Below, in pieces: positions 34,601 to 43,700 of a stretch of 64,000 nucleotides of DNA. Position numbers and translations under genes: made by a program. The stretch is from Angiostrongylus vasorum. Its lineage: Eukaryota > Nematoda > Chromadorea > Rhabditida > Metastrongylidae. Where the stretch lies: the NCBI GenBank assembly GCA_018806985.1, contig JADANN010000462.1, positions 558,001 through 622,000 on the forward strand, read 5' to 3'. Position 1 is the stretch's first letter; the number at the start of each line of letters is the position of its first letter. The notes under the pieces are model-generated. The model was given only the letters and a program-made list of their open reading frames with translations. It was not told where the DNA came from and made no database searches.

Positions 34601-37600
34601 AGCACCACACAGAATGAAGCGTAGTGGCGAATGTATTCCATGTGTAGAAGGTCTGGTTGTTGGTGTGGTGAAAAGTCGCAAATTACAAAATATTTCTAAG
34701 GAATATTTGAAAAATGCAACTGAACTCTTAGGTGGTATACATTGTATGAGGTCTACGATAACCTTCAGCATACAAAGAGCTCTGAGATACTTCGCTTTCT
34801 TGTTTCCTGACCAAACTGTGTTTGTCTCCTTATTTCAAATGTTTGCAGGTAAAGCGCTACGCTGGAAGATACGAAGAAATTACAAAAAATCTTGCTGAAA
34901 GCAACGCTACTTTCGATAAATTCAGGAAGGAAATTGATAGGGTATGTGGATGATGTTAGTGTTCATGCATTGCAGCTAGTTGTAATTTCAAAAACTGTGC
35001 GAAGCGTTCTGCATTCGCAGTACTTCAACTCGGAAGGATTTGGAATTGACAAGAATTTACTTGACACTTGGTACTTGAATGGCCTGTCCTCTCTGGTTGT
35101 GCGGGCTCCAGCATAGTCTCCATTTTTCGGAGATGTACTGGTTAAGCCATTGTGGTTCCTTAGAATCCCGAGGTCAGCATGGCCAAAGTCTGCCCCACGA
35201 CATCACCACCACAGGCAGTCGCAGCCATTTTGAATCAGTGGGAGATTTCCAATCGTGCGACTAATTTGATACAAGTACGATGGTGGATCCTAGTATTGGT
35301 TTACTCTGAGCTAGACTTCCTGATAGAAACGGCGTACTCCTTTTCAACCTGGGAGAGCCTGCTAGGGTGATGAATCCTCCCGCTGTATATCGCAGCTCAA
35401 CATCCAAACACCTCCTAGCCACGATAAGGCGGTAAACCTTTGGGAGAGACAAGAATTTGTTTGACCTTTATTTGGTCTACTAGTTAGCACCGCACGGTGA
35501 AGAAATCATACTCATCATAAGGGTGAGAATTTTACTATTTTTCTTGGATTTATATTTATTTGCATGATCCGGTTTACTGGTCTACATACTTTCCACATAC
35601 ACGCTATTGCATATGCTGTGTCAGTTTCAGCACATCTTTCATTCTATTAGTTGTTTCGCATCCATCATCCATGACCCTATAAAGAACAAAGGATAAAGCT
35701 CTCGGCGTTGATCAGTCTCTGAGCGATGCGCCATGCGTTCGAATTCATTCAAAGGATAAAGCTCTCGGCGTTGATCAGTCTCTGAGGGATGCGCCATGCG
35801 TTCGACTTCATTAACTACCATTGGAGCTGATAGAATTCATATCTGGCCTTTACAGTGGCTCGCGGTGGCCTACCGATGTATCGATCCAGTGCTGCTATCC
35901 TCCCAGACAAGTCTAGTACCAATTTGCCGACCCCGGAGGGATGGAGGGCTTGGTGAGCCATGGGCGCTGGGATCGATCCCATGTGTGTGTCGCAGGGTGC
36001 TTCCGACCACTGCGCCACACGTGTCCTGTGATTATTATTGCAAAGCTTTCAAGATCACAGCACTTCGCAATCTCTAAACTCGATTTCTGCGGCAATCAAT
36101 ATAGCAGCATACTTCATTGTTATCATTTATCTCATTACTGTTAATTGGTGGCCGACGGTGTAATGGCTATAGATGGCACGCATTAAACGTGTGGTTGATG
36201 TTTAACCTTTATTTACTACCCATTTTTTTTTCCTTTTCATGGCAGGGTATATTATATGAGGTACAACCACAACGGTGCTGAGATACGAAATAAGCAAAAC
36301 TCGGAACCTAATGTTAGCGTCGAACCCCGATTACTCTTTCCGGGCCCTCGCTCTCGTTGACGGTGTTTGCTTATAGCATCGTTATACTAAAAAAAACTCT
36401 TTGAGAGGAAAGGCAACAGGAGGGCGTCGGTTGGCTTAGTAGACAACATGTGAACACCCGGGGAGGTTAATCGCGTATCGAAGCCCACCTGACATTTGGA
36501 GTTTTGCTCATATCTCTACACCTTTGTGGCTATGTGGTTGATGTCTCACCCGACCACGCCTGCTGAGCACACAGTTCCTTCGCAGTTGAGCATTTGGTGC
36601 CAAAAGTGTCTGAGAAGCGACTACCTATGATGAAAACCTTGAAATATTTAACAGGGCTGACCCAAGGATTCCAGAGAGAACTTATGCAATCACAGTATTC
36701 GACATTCATAAGGAAGACAATATGCTCAAGTAGCAGCTGAACCACACAGAATTTTGGTCCGTCTGAAGACCTTTTTTGGATTGCAAATGTAGGGATACGA
36801 ATCCAACTGACGCGAATTGCTGGAATGCACACAGTATGTGGAGAAATAAGGGAAGTTCAAGCTTCTTAAAAATGGGAATAGAGAAACTGTGCTTTTCCAA
36901 TCACTTTCTCTGTTCTGAGTAGGAGTTTTGACGAAAATAAAAATCGGAAAAACCATCGGTGGGCTTCGTAAAACTAGAATTTCATAGTGGTAGCATAAGA
37001 GAACTTGTCTCCTGCATATGTAGAATATGATGGTCTTCATTCAAGTGGCGAATAGCACAGTGGTAGTGATGTCCTTCATCACGAGCGTGGTGCTAGTTCG
37101 ATTCCGCTCCGGGCCAACCAACCCTCTCATCCCTCCGGGGTAGGGAAATTGGTACCGGACTTGTCTGGAAAGAAATCACTCTCTGCAACCCAACTGGTAA
37201 CGCTCCAGCCCGGCTGTCTCAGGACTCCAGGGAGAATCGCTCGACCAGCATTCTACGACATTCAAGATGAAATGGAAATCCTCAAGCAGCAACCGAAGCT
37301 ACACGTAAAAGTTGGAAGATCTTCGTGGAAAGTGGAAGCGAGGGAACGAATCGAATGAGAGAAGTGATGGGATCCGCACAGTAGACGTGAAGATGGATCA
37401 AATAAAATAAAATGAAATAAAGTAAAAAAAACGGTTTTCATTCAAATGAATGAACTTTGTTTGTGAGTCTAGATGTAATTGTCCAAAGTTGAATGGCCAA
37501 TCTATTAGCGCACTTGTAGTGGCCGTATATGACACATGTCGGCGCGAAGCTTCAATATTTTCACGACTTCGCCAATCCGACGACATAATGCTTGTTTTCC

Positions 37601-39694
37601 AGTGTTCTCAATGACGTTATGGAGTGGGATGCATGGTCGCAGTAGCTTTTCAAGTTCTCTTAGAGTGTATAAGTGGGAATAGTGTGACTTGTCCTAATAC
37701 AGTAGGGACTGGAAGGCCATCCATTAAGTGCACCTCCATCTAGGGTCAAATAGAAGTTTATTTCTGATGCGCGTTTAACTCACTTTGTGCCACCTCGGAA
37801 CGCACCATGCAGCTACCCATCTAACCGTCTCTGGATCACGAAAATGGCTAAGTTCATTAAAATGGAGAACAGTGTTAACAACGTAACATCTTTTCATATT
37901 GGCAGAGACTAGTAGCGCCAAGCGAATTTCATTTTCTGTTTTGCAGGTTACTTGGATTAAATCACAGTGCCTATGAATTTGTGCGTTTAGTAATTTTGAA
38001 AGTAATTCATTTATTCGTGTTCCGTTGTTCGCTTTCACTGTACGTCTCCTTTTTTTCGTGTGATTCTATCCAGTGTGTTTCAATTTTAAGGAAGGCGGTG
38101 TGTTGTTCGCGTAAAAGCGAGCACAAAGTGGATATGTCCTCTTCTCCTTCGTGATTAAGTCGACTCTCGGTAAATGAATCGCGCTCGCATGTTGTTTCCG
38201 CGTTGTGCGTCTTCTTGTTGTTATTGCTTCCTATTACTCCATCGTCACGATTACACTATGTTACTTCGTATATTCGAAGAAACTTTGCAGATACATACTT
38301 ACTTGTGTGACTTCAGTTGCTTGGGCTATGGTTTATGGATTGAAGAGTGTTGCACCCCATTAAGACTGGCGGTTTCTTACAATAAGTTAAGAACATGTCC
38401 AAAATGCAATTTCACAACGTCGTTTTTAGAAGATACTGTGACTCCTTTGTCTATGATTATTCGAAAAAATGGGTCAGTAACTTCTAGCATTTTCGCATTT
38501 TTGGAATTTGTTAATTCTTGCGAAGTAAGTCTGGTCCTCTTGAGGATTGTAACGCAGTTAAAACATGAATTCTTTTATGGTCTTTCCTCAGCAAACATAC
38601 GCTCAGATTTTCCAATGGCCTCGTTCACTGTTGAATCGATAAGCGATGTTTGACAAGTCGACATGATGGGATTTTGTAGCTTGTCAATATTGTTTCGATG
38701 TGTGTGTGTGCGGAACTGTGAGGAGAACGTGGAAAACTCTGCAGCCAGCAAAGCAGAGTGCAGTAATTGCGGCCACATCACGATATAAAACTAGAACATC
38801 TTCGGTGTTTAGGGGTCTTCGTTCAAAGCATCCACTAGTGTCGAGCAAGATTGAAAGCCTTATGAATCGTTACGTCAAAGGGAGAGGTCTTTAATTTGAT
38901 CACCATAATAAGTGGTAATACAAAAACATCATGTGAAGTTCCAAGTACTGTGTATCACGTCCATGTGTCGAGAAACCTGAACAAACTGGAAGACGGTTTC
39001 TTTCCGGTTCATCTATTTCGAATACATGAAGTGTTGGATGGCTTTTCAGAAACAAGTCGTGTTAAAAATAGAGCATGTTTCAGGTGAATGCGAATTTCAA
39101 AAAGGTAGAGATCGATTCCTTAAAATGGAAACAAAAATATGAAGAGGCGTCTAAGTAAGTGCTTTTCATCCGTAATAACAATAAGAATATAGTAATTCCC
39201 ACGACCGACTTTCTATTAACCTCGGCATTCATCAGATAGTTCTCGATATTCTTGTTGTGCAAACACGAGATGTTACTTTATTTTTTATTCCGTGGGTTTA
39301 ATCCCAGTATCTGAAGACTGAAGAAGGCGACACTGCCGAAAGGCCTGCTTAAACGGAAAGAAGGATAAGGTAACACCTCGTGTTTGCTCAACAGGAATAT
39401 TGAGAGTAAGGATATAATTCGAATTTTATGTATAATTATTCCTTTTGGGACGGTTCCCTGTTTCCTTTTCTATGAACATTTTTGTAACTCAATGAGAAAG
39501 TTATTAAATTCATAGGAAATTCCAGAAATGTGCTCGTGCTGACAATGGCCAAGAAGGATTTGGAGGACACGGTTCTGGTTCAGCAGAAAAAACTTAGTCA
39601 ACTGGAACAGCTATGTCGTGCACTTAGCTCTCGACGGAATGTTGACTCTACTTCTCCAGATGGAATTACTTCGAACCAGGATTCAGTATCCTAA
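20667..39694 (+). CDS. Taxilin family coiled-coil protein
   Basis: Nine exons: 20667-20786, 22360-22494, 22571-22654, 24249-24398, 24491-24592, 24962-25060, 34849-34941, 39084-39154, 39526-39694, giving 340 aa. The whole chain is predicted coiled coil with the family's landmarks: LSLEEKVAKLLKRVAE (residues 11-26), KLEELCRELQKMNKQ (near 71-85), DNGRLAEKLKELGKEYESR (near 138-156) and KKLSQLEQLCRALSS close to the C-terminus. Spacing matches human taxilins as I remember them, but the protein is shorter because the variable N-terminal region is missing. Taxilins bind syntaxins and are linked to vesicle traffic; that role is inferred. The start is chosen because TTATTACAG lies two bases before ATG, a likely spliced-leader acceptor. 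Odd points: intron 6 is 9.8 kb and full of repeats, and the exon 3/4 junction lacks a canonical GT-AG pair in the required phase. Confidence 0.88.
20885..21003. repeat. ATAC/CATATA-rich microsatellite
   Basis: Imperfect repeats of CATATA and CATACA over about 120 bp in taxilin intron 1. It directly abuts the 3' tail of the minus-strand S3 element at 21010-21320. Confidence 0.85.
21010..21320 (-). mobile_element. S3 SINE copy: tRNA-like head, RTE-1-like tail
   Basis: Read on the minus strand, the head at 21320 has an A box (AATAGCGCAGTGGTTAGTG) and a B box (CTAGTTCGATCCCCTCC). The body includes GACCAGCATTCTGTGAGA and GAAATCCTCAAGCACCAG, which align with the S3 copy at 37.0-37.4 kb. The 3' part has GTGCTGGGGTCTGCACAGG, as in the RTE-1 3' end, and finishes AAATAAAAGAAGTG. 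It is not a functional tRNA gene: the body continues past the tRNA-like part and the arms do not pair properly. Confidence 0.75.
21340..21680 (-). mobile_element. Family C element copy
   Basis: Shares GCCATTGTGGTTCCCTGGAG, TCCCGAGGTCAGCCTAG and CAAAGTCTG (plus-strand reading) with copies at 35.1, 40.5 and 47.4 kb, as well as a downstream TAGTGGTTTACTCTTAGCTG block. The low-coordinate end is the RTE-1-like 3' tail in reverse (TCCTCACTGGTTGTGGGAGC). It lies in taxilin intron 1. Confidence 0.65.
22655..24248 (+). other. Taxilin intron 3, no further gene
   Basis: The intron is about 1.6 kb and AT-rich. I see no repeat family from elsewhere in the window and no additional exon. Its borders do not fit GT-AG if the protein is to remain continuous (see the finding on this junction). 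Confidence 0.6.
25150..25560 (-). mobile_element. Chimeric S1 / RTE-1 fragment in taxilin intron 6
   Basis: Bases 25155-25205 match the S1 body in plus orientation (GGCTCACCAAAGCCTTCCAT, GGGTCGGCAAATT). From about 25205 the sequence switches to RTE-1 read on the minus strand: the region before and after the segment encoding FEPLKEVSDQLTDRKPRAHF at 25340-25420. It is a broken remnant without an intact frame. Confidence 0.6.
25633..25678. repeat. (AT)n microsatellite, about 46 bp
   Basis: An essentially perfect run of TA dinucleotides, in taxilin intron 6. Confidence 0.95.
26285..26516 (+). mobile_element. S2 SINE-like copy, near full length
   Basis: Starts around GGTGATTGCTGATGGC, continues through GGCGAAACGAAAGACCCGCA, TGGTGTGGTGGTGACCGCG, AAAGGGTAATAGG, the B-box-like GCGTTCGTTCCCCACCGC and GGTTCGGAGTTTTGCAAATA, and ends GAGTAGGCAATAAATAATAA. 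It precedes the plus-strand RTE-2 copy. Confidence 0.75.
26740..29330 (+). mobile_element. RTE-2 non-LTR retrotransposon, decayed
   Basis: Blocks in RTE order: endonuclease remnants (a GYFNVKVG-like stretch near 26900), then VIPKFYTGSDH (near 27140-27175), which corresponds to the endonuclease SDH motif. An ENLPSLTT/EECDRLIQHLHV-like linker follows. The RT start is NFHPVCMLFVLCKLFTG (near 27893-27950), and an HLRFAVYVVLI-like remnant of the FADD box is near 28520. A C-terminal KRTKHPTACPTFSTEQF segment lies near 28830. Many stops and shifts; inactive. It lies wholly within taxilin intron 6. Confidence 0.75.
29395..29465. repeat. MITE D half copy
   Basis: GTCAACGTTTCGGCGCCTTC followed by GTCCTCTTCATAGCC matches one arm of MITE D. 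A weaker match is at about 30505-30545 (GATAACATTTCGGCCTCCGC). The matching right arms are not evident. Confidence 0.45.
30890..33600 (-). mobile_element. RTE-2 non-LTR retrotransposon, minus strand, decayed
   Basis: Read from high to low coordinates: endonuclease (LKHHVIGVAEMRKRHPFNTV near 33230-33260), EIDHFILNRRF and FPKFYMGSDHCPLT (near 32660-32790), a linker with LDNIDEEYDRLIQHLNVS, and the RT core with INIDVRRGVRQGDTISPKLF and LRFADDIVLI (31690-31870). The 3' end extends to about 30890 with a CGATCAACGGGACGACAGG block. Reading is interrupted by stops and frameshifts. It faces the plus-strand copy at 26.7-29.3 kb. Confidence 0.8.
35066..35447 (-). mobile_element. Family C retroposon with 18-bp target-site duplication
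   Basis: GACAAGAATTTACTTGAC (35048-35065) and GACAAGAATTTGTTTGAC (35448-35465) flank the element and differ at two positions. On the minus strand the 3' end reads GCTGGAGCCCGCACAACC, resembling the RTE-1 3' tail. No coding capacity is seen. I do not recognise the 5' head (near GGTTTACCGCCTTATCGTGG) as any standard small RNA. It lies in taxilin intron 7. Confidence 0.8.
35688..36027 (-). mobile_element. S1 SINE with duplicated tail
   Basis: The minus-strand head has GTGTGGCGCAGTGGTCGGAA and the B-box-like GGGATCGATCCCAGC. The tail unit (GGGATGCGCCATGCG on the plus strand, with AAAGGATAAAGCTCTCGGCG) appears twice, at about 35688-35751 and 35752-35815, nearly identical, so it was duplicated recently. 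No clear target-site duplication was found. Confidence 0.8.
36215..36540. mobile_element. Inverted S2 pair
   Basis: The left part (36215-36400) is S2 in reverse (TTTCATGGCAGGGTATATTA, then AGGTACAACCACAACGGTGC, TTACTCTTTCCGGG). The right part (36425-36540) is in forward orientation with a tRNA-like TCGGTTGGCTTAGTAGACAA and a B-box-like CGTATCGAAGCCCACC, then TTTGGAGTTTTGCTCATATC. Confidence 0.6.
37045..37432 (+). mobile_element. S3 SINE, reference copy, with 13-bp target-site duplication
   Basis: GGTCTTCATTCAA (37032-37044) and GGTTTTCATTCAA (37433-37445) flank the element with one mismatch. Its first bases are a tRNA-like head: GTGGCGAATAGCACAGTGG (A box) and CTAGTTCGATTCCGCTCC (B box). The middle has TCAGGACTCCAGGGAGAATC, which resembles the RTE-1 5' region near 3505. 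The 3' end has GGGATCCGCACAG, like the RTE-1 tail, and terminates in AATAAAATGAAATAAAGT plus an A run. It lies in taxilin intron 7. Confidence 0.85.
39242..39408. mobile_element. MITE E with terminal inverted repeats of about 50 bp
   Basis: The left arm has TCTCGATATTCTTGTTGTGC then AAACACGAGATGTTACTTTA. The reverse complement of the right end has TCTCAATATTCCTGTTGAGC then AAACACGAGGTGTTACCTTA. Length is about 167 bp, with no coding capacity. It lies in taxilin intron 8 and is distinct from MITE D. Confidence 0.8.
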
Positions 39695-40495
39695 ACCTAA
39701 TTTATCCCTACATTTCTGTATTTCCTGTATAAATATTCCTATCGGCGGTTTAATATCGTATTTGAAGTTTTTAAGAAAAAACAGTTTTCTTTTCGACTTC
39801 TGTGAACTAGAATCTTACTGGGTGGTCACATTGTGGGAAACTTAACAGCATCGTATATCTCCGAAAGAAAAGAAAAGAAGAAAGGATGACTATTAGTCTT
39901 GCTGAGCCTCCTAGTTGTTTATTTACGTTGTAGCGTAGTAATTATTTGTTTGTAGCACCATTAACCCCCTTCTACGCAGTATTTTATATTAATCATTTAA
40001 TTGTAATATAGTGAAGAGAAGCGCCAGTGGCGTAAGCAACTTGTTCGTAGTTCCAAGCCTGAATAGGATGGCGATTGCCTATGAAGAATGCTAAAGAACG
40101 CTTAGAGGTGGGTGCTTCCAAAAGATCGACTCAAAGTGAGATAGCTCGTCGGGCATTCCATGAAGTGCTTGTTCTTAAATTACGAGTTAGTCCGTGAAAA
40201 TAAATAACATAGTCCAAACTAGCCAACAGTTGTGGAGTTTCCAAGTTATACGGAGTGGTTTCTGTGACTTCTTACTTAAATCTCCGATTTTTACACTTCA
40301 CATCCCACAAATTAACCCGAATGTGGGTGCTCCTTTTTAACCTTTCTAACCGATCAATATTAGGAGTTTTGGCTATCGACCTACACGCTACAAATGGTAG
40401 TGCGATTTCAAGGTGCTTGTTAACTTTTTGAAGACTGTAGAAACAATGTATAAAGTTCAGAGCGTTTAAATCAAGGAATCCCTTCTACGGGTGCG
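39695..40495 (+). other. Taxilin 3' flank, no gene
   Basis: AT-rich sequence after the taxilin stop. A 3' UTR and cleavage site must lie here if the gene model is right, but no single polyadenylation signal stands out. No coding exon or known repeat is seen. Confidence 0.5.
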
Positions 40496-40508
40496 GTCTT
40501 TGAATTAC

Positions 40509-40714
40509 TCACTCAGATACTTTGTGGACCGTCCTCAATGGTTGTGCGGGTCTAGCATAATCTCCACTTTTTCGGAGTTTTGCTGATTTAGTCATTGTGG
40601 TTCTTTGGAGTCCCGAGGTCAACTTGACCATACTCTGAATCCGCCCGATGTACATCACAGCCCTGCACTTAAGAACATCTCGCAGCCATGATGAGGCGTT
40701 AGACCGTTGGCAGC
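40509..40714 (-). mobile_element. Family C retroposon, short copy, with 13-bp target-site duplication
   Basis: GTCTTTGAATTAC (40496-40508) and GTCTTTGAATCAC (40715-40727) flank it with one mismatch. The plus-strand low end reads GACCGTCCTCAATGGTTGTG, the reversed RTE-1-like tail. GCCATGATGAGGCGTTAGAC near 40685 aligns with GCCACGATAAGGCGGTAAAC near 35418 at the 5' end of the longer copy. Confidence 0.8.
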
Positions 40715-40727
40715 GTCTTTGAATCAC

Positions 40728-43700
40728 GAAATTCAAAAAGTGGTAAAGGGTTTTCTAACAGCTTCTTTAAGAACCATAACAGTCAGGCTGCAGTGGATTC
40801 TATGAAGCATGAAGATGAAAAGAAAAGCGTTGTGATGGCACCACAAATTACTTTTATGGAGACATCACTTGACAATGTTTTCTAATAGATTTAATTACTA
40901 GTTCTTGAGTAACATTCATATAAGTGGAAGGCGATCATGCTTTACCATTTAAAAAAAAACTGACGAACCAGAAAATGCCCGTTTGGTAGAGTTCGCCACA
41001 TGGTCCTCTTTTGTTCTTTTTTCTTCAGAAATCCATATGGATTGTTATGGCACGAAGCGGACACCCGTCGAAAGCTCTATGGGTGGGGGAATCTGACTGG
41101 TTGATGGTGATTGGTGGCGCTGTTTTTGGATGGAGGTTCTGGCGTAGTTTCGATTCGTTTCGATGTTCCAGAGAATTCAAGCAGTGTCGGATACAACAAA
41201 ACAGACGCACATTTCGCTTTGCTCCTCAAATTTGCCTCTGCATTTTGCCGATCTTTTTGCAGATATGAGCAGCGAAATAATTGATCATTTAAGTTCTTTT
41301 TTAATAAATATATCGCTGCTACTACTTAAATATTCGGATGGAGTAGTAGGTAAAATTTCTAGCTAGCACAGAGATGCGAGTACTCGGATTGAACTCCGAC
41401 CTAACACTCAATAGTAAGTAAGAAAAACTAACTTTAACTTTCTTGTTCTTATTCATTCCATTCTATACACTGTATGTTGCCAAAGCAGATGTTTTGATTT
41501 GAAGAATATTGTGTAGAGCAATGCTTAAGATTGACACTTCTCACTGCTGGAATGTTGGCAATGCTCACTTCAAAGTAATATGATGCATTTAATGAAGTTT
41601 TAAATGAAATAGACTCGATAGTGCCCGTACTGGCAGAAGTTTGATTTTTAGGGTAGAGTTTTTTCTCGGCGTCAAACTCTTGCCTGTATCAAAGGTATTC
41701 GTGCTTCTGGGAGGTTGACTAGAAGCCAAAAATATGGTTGGTTTGTAGTAATTCCTAATAAGTTATTTATTTATTTATGTTAACGGTACGATCAACACTG
41801 AGGTTGATGGGCGATATTTGATCGAGACGTGCTGTCCCATAAATGAAAATGCTCCAATCCTATGTTGGTTAAGTCATTTATATTCAAATAAAACAATAAC
41901 GGCGTCTCTGTCTCGCAACACTAATGAGCCCAATCTACTTTGGAATTCTTAACATGGGTCTCAGATGTAGGCAGCTATTCTGTTGAGTGTACAGAGGTCT
42001 CCAGTTCTCCAGGCGCATCCACTTTCGAAGGCATTAGGGCAGATATCCAGCTGATAGGCTGGCCAGAATGAAATACGTTGCTGAGTTTCGACAGCCGCAG
42101 TACATGGTTCGACAGGACCCGATGGTCGATCCTCGCTCGTCCTCCCTCTTTTCGGATCCGTCCGGCAGGTGTTGCAGCATATAGCCTGCCACGGAGCGTC
42201 GACGAGGCCGCCTAGTGAGCGAGCTTCATCGATTTTGTTTATTGTGAGAGCAAGCGAGAGTCCTCGGCCGACTAACTCTCTCCGGCTCCCTCAATCTCCT
42301 CTTTCATTTCTTCACTCCTGTCTATCACTTCGAACTCAGCCTTCTTCACTACCTCCGTGTTCTTCATACTTCATGGCTATGTCACAGTTCAGTGCTCTGT
42401 AGAAAATGTCCGCTTATCCAGATTTCGTACCGGAGCATGACCCTCTTAGCGTCGTATATGACAAACCTGTGAAAAAAACAAAGTGAACGAAACTCGAAAC
42501 GATTGAAATAACTAGTGGTAAATAGGATGTTTTGAAAAGGCAACTTGAAGTTGAACAAATTTCTCTGCGACAATTTAGCCCATAACCGTGCAAATCTTAT
42601 CAGGTATCTGTGAACGATTACGAATATGGTGTCCCTACCGAGGACAACTTGAATGTGAACGAATTGCAGCGCAATTCTCCAATGTTTTCCAGAACAGTAA
42701 CGGTTTTCATATGGAATCATCAGTACAAGCTTCGTAAGCGCAAAGTTGATTGGGGTTTAATCGTCCCTGTGCTGTAAAGCCTTTTTTCACATAAGTCTAT
42801 AGAGATGCGTTACATATAACTTCACTCGTGCAGAACTCGCTACCTCTTACGATGATTTCGGCCGCGAAAACAAAACGCAGAATCTGTGATAAGGTTGTGG
42901 AATTCCTTATGACGTTCCAACAATTTCAACTTTAAGAACTGAAACTGAGCTCCGCAAATTTTTCCCAAGGGATTAGTTTGCTTCGAGTAGTTGCTGTCCT
43001 AGTTCTACTGTTTTTGCAGGCATCGCTCCCGAAAGGGAAACGCGAGGTTGGTGATGTATAACACTCGCTGATAAAATCAAGATCCCAACCACGAGTGCAG
43101 TACCAGCAGTTTTTCCTAACTCTTTCCATCAATCTTTTGCTTATATAGTTTAATTCGTTGTAAATGTGTTCTTTTTGTTTTCTCTTTCTCTAACTCGTTG
43201 ACTTCCGCAGCCGTTGTTCATTTTTCGAGATAAATAGCAATCAAGAAAGAATCCATCCAATGAGCAACGAAGTCGCTAATCCTATTGGGGTGGAGATTTA
43301 GGGCATTTATAATGCTTTCAAGGCTGCCAGTCCACTTTTTATTGTGTTTATGAGTGGAAAGCTGAGCAGATTAGACATCTGTATGTCGTTATCTCAGCGC
43401 ACTTGCAAATATGCAGTTTTTTACCATTAAGTAGTCCTCGCTGATAACCGTGCGCTCCTTGCTAAGTGTAATAACATCGGAATTTTACGCGGAAGTACGC
43501 CGCACTCTGTGGTATCAAAGGTTGGAATAATAATACAGCTTTTTTACATGACTGTGTTGTCTTTAACTTTCAGCTCGAAATTTTCCACTCTAAGTAGTCT
43601 ATCCGACTATCTGATGGACTGAGTTCCGCCTAGAGACGTAACGTAACAAAATGTATTATAGTAATAAGGACAAGCCAAGCTAGTTTACACTTCATCAATA

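Noticed and set aside
38174..38653. 159-codon plus-strand open frame in taxilin intron 7
   Set aside because: No recognised domain and no regular composition; it lies between confident taxilin exons on the same strand.
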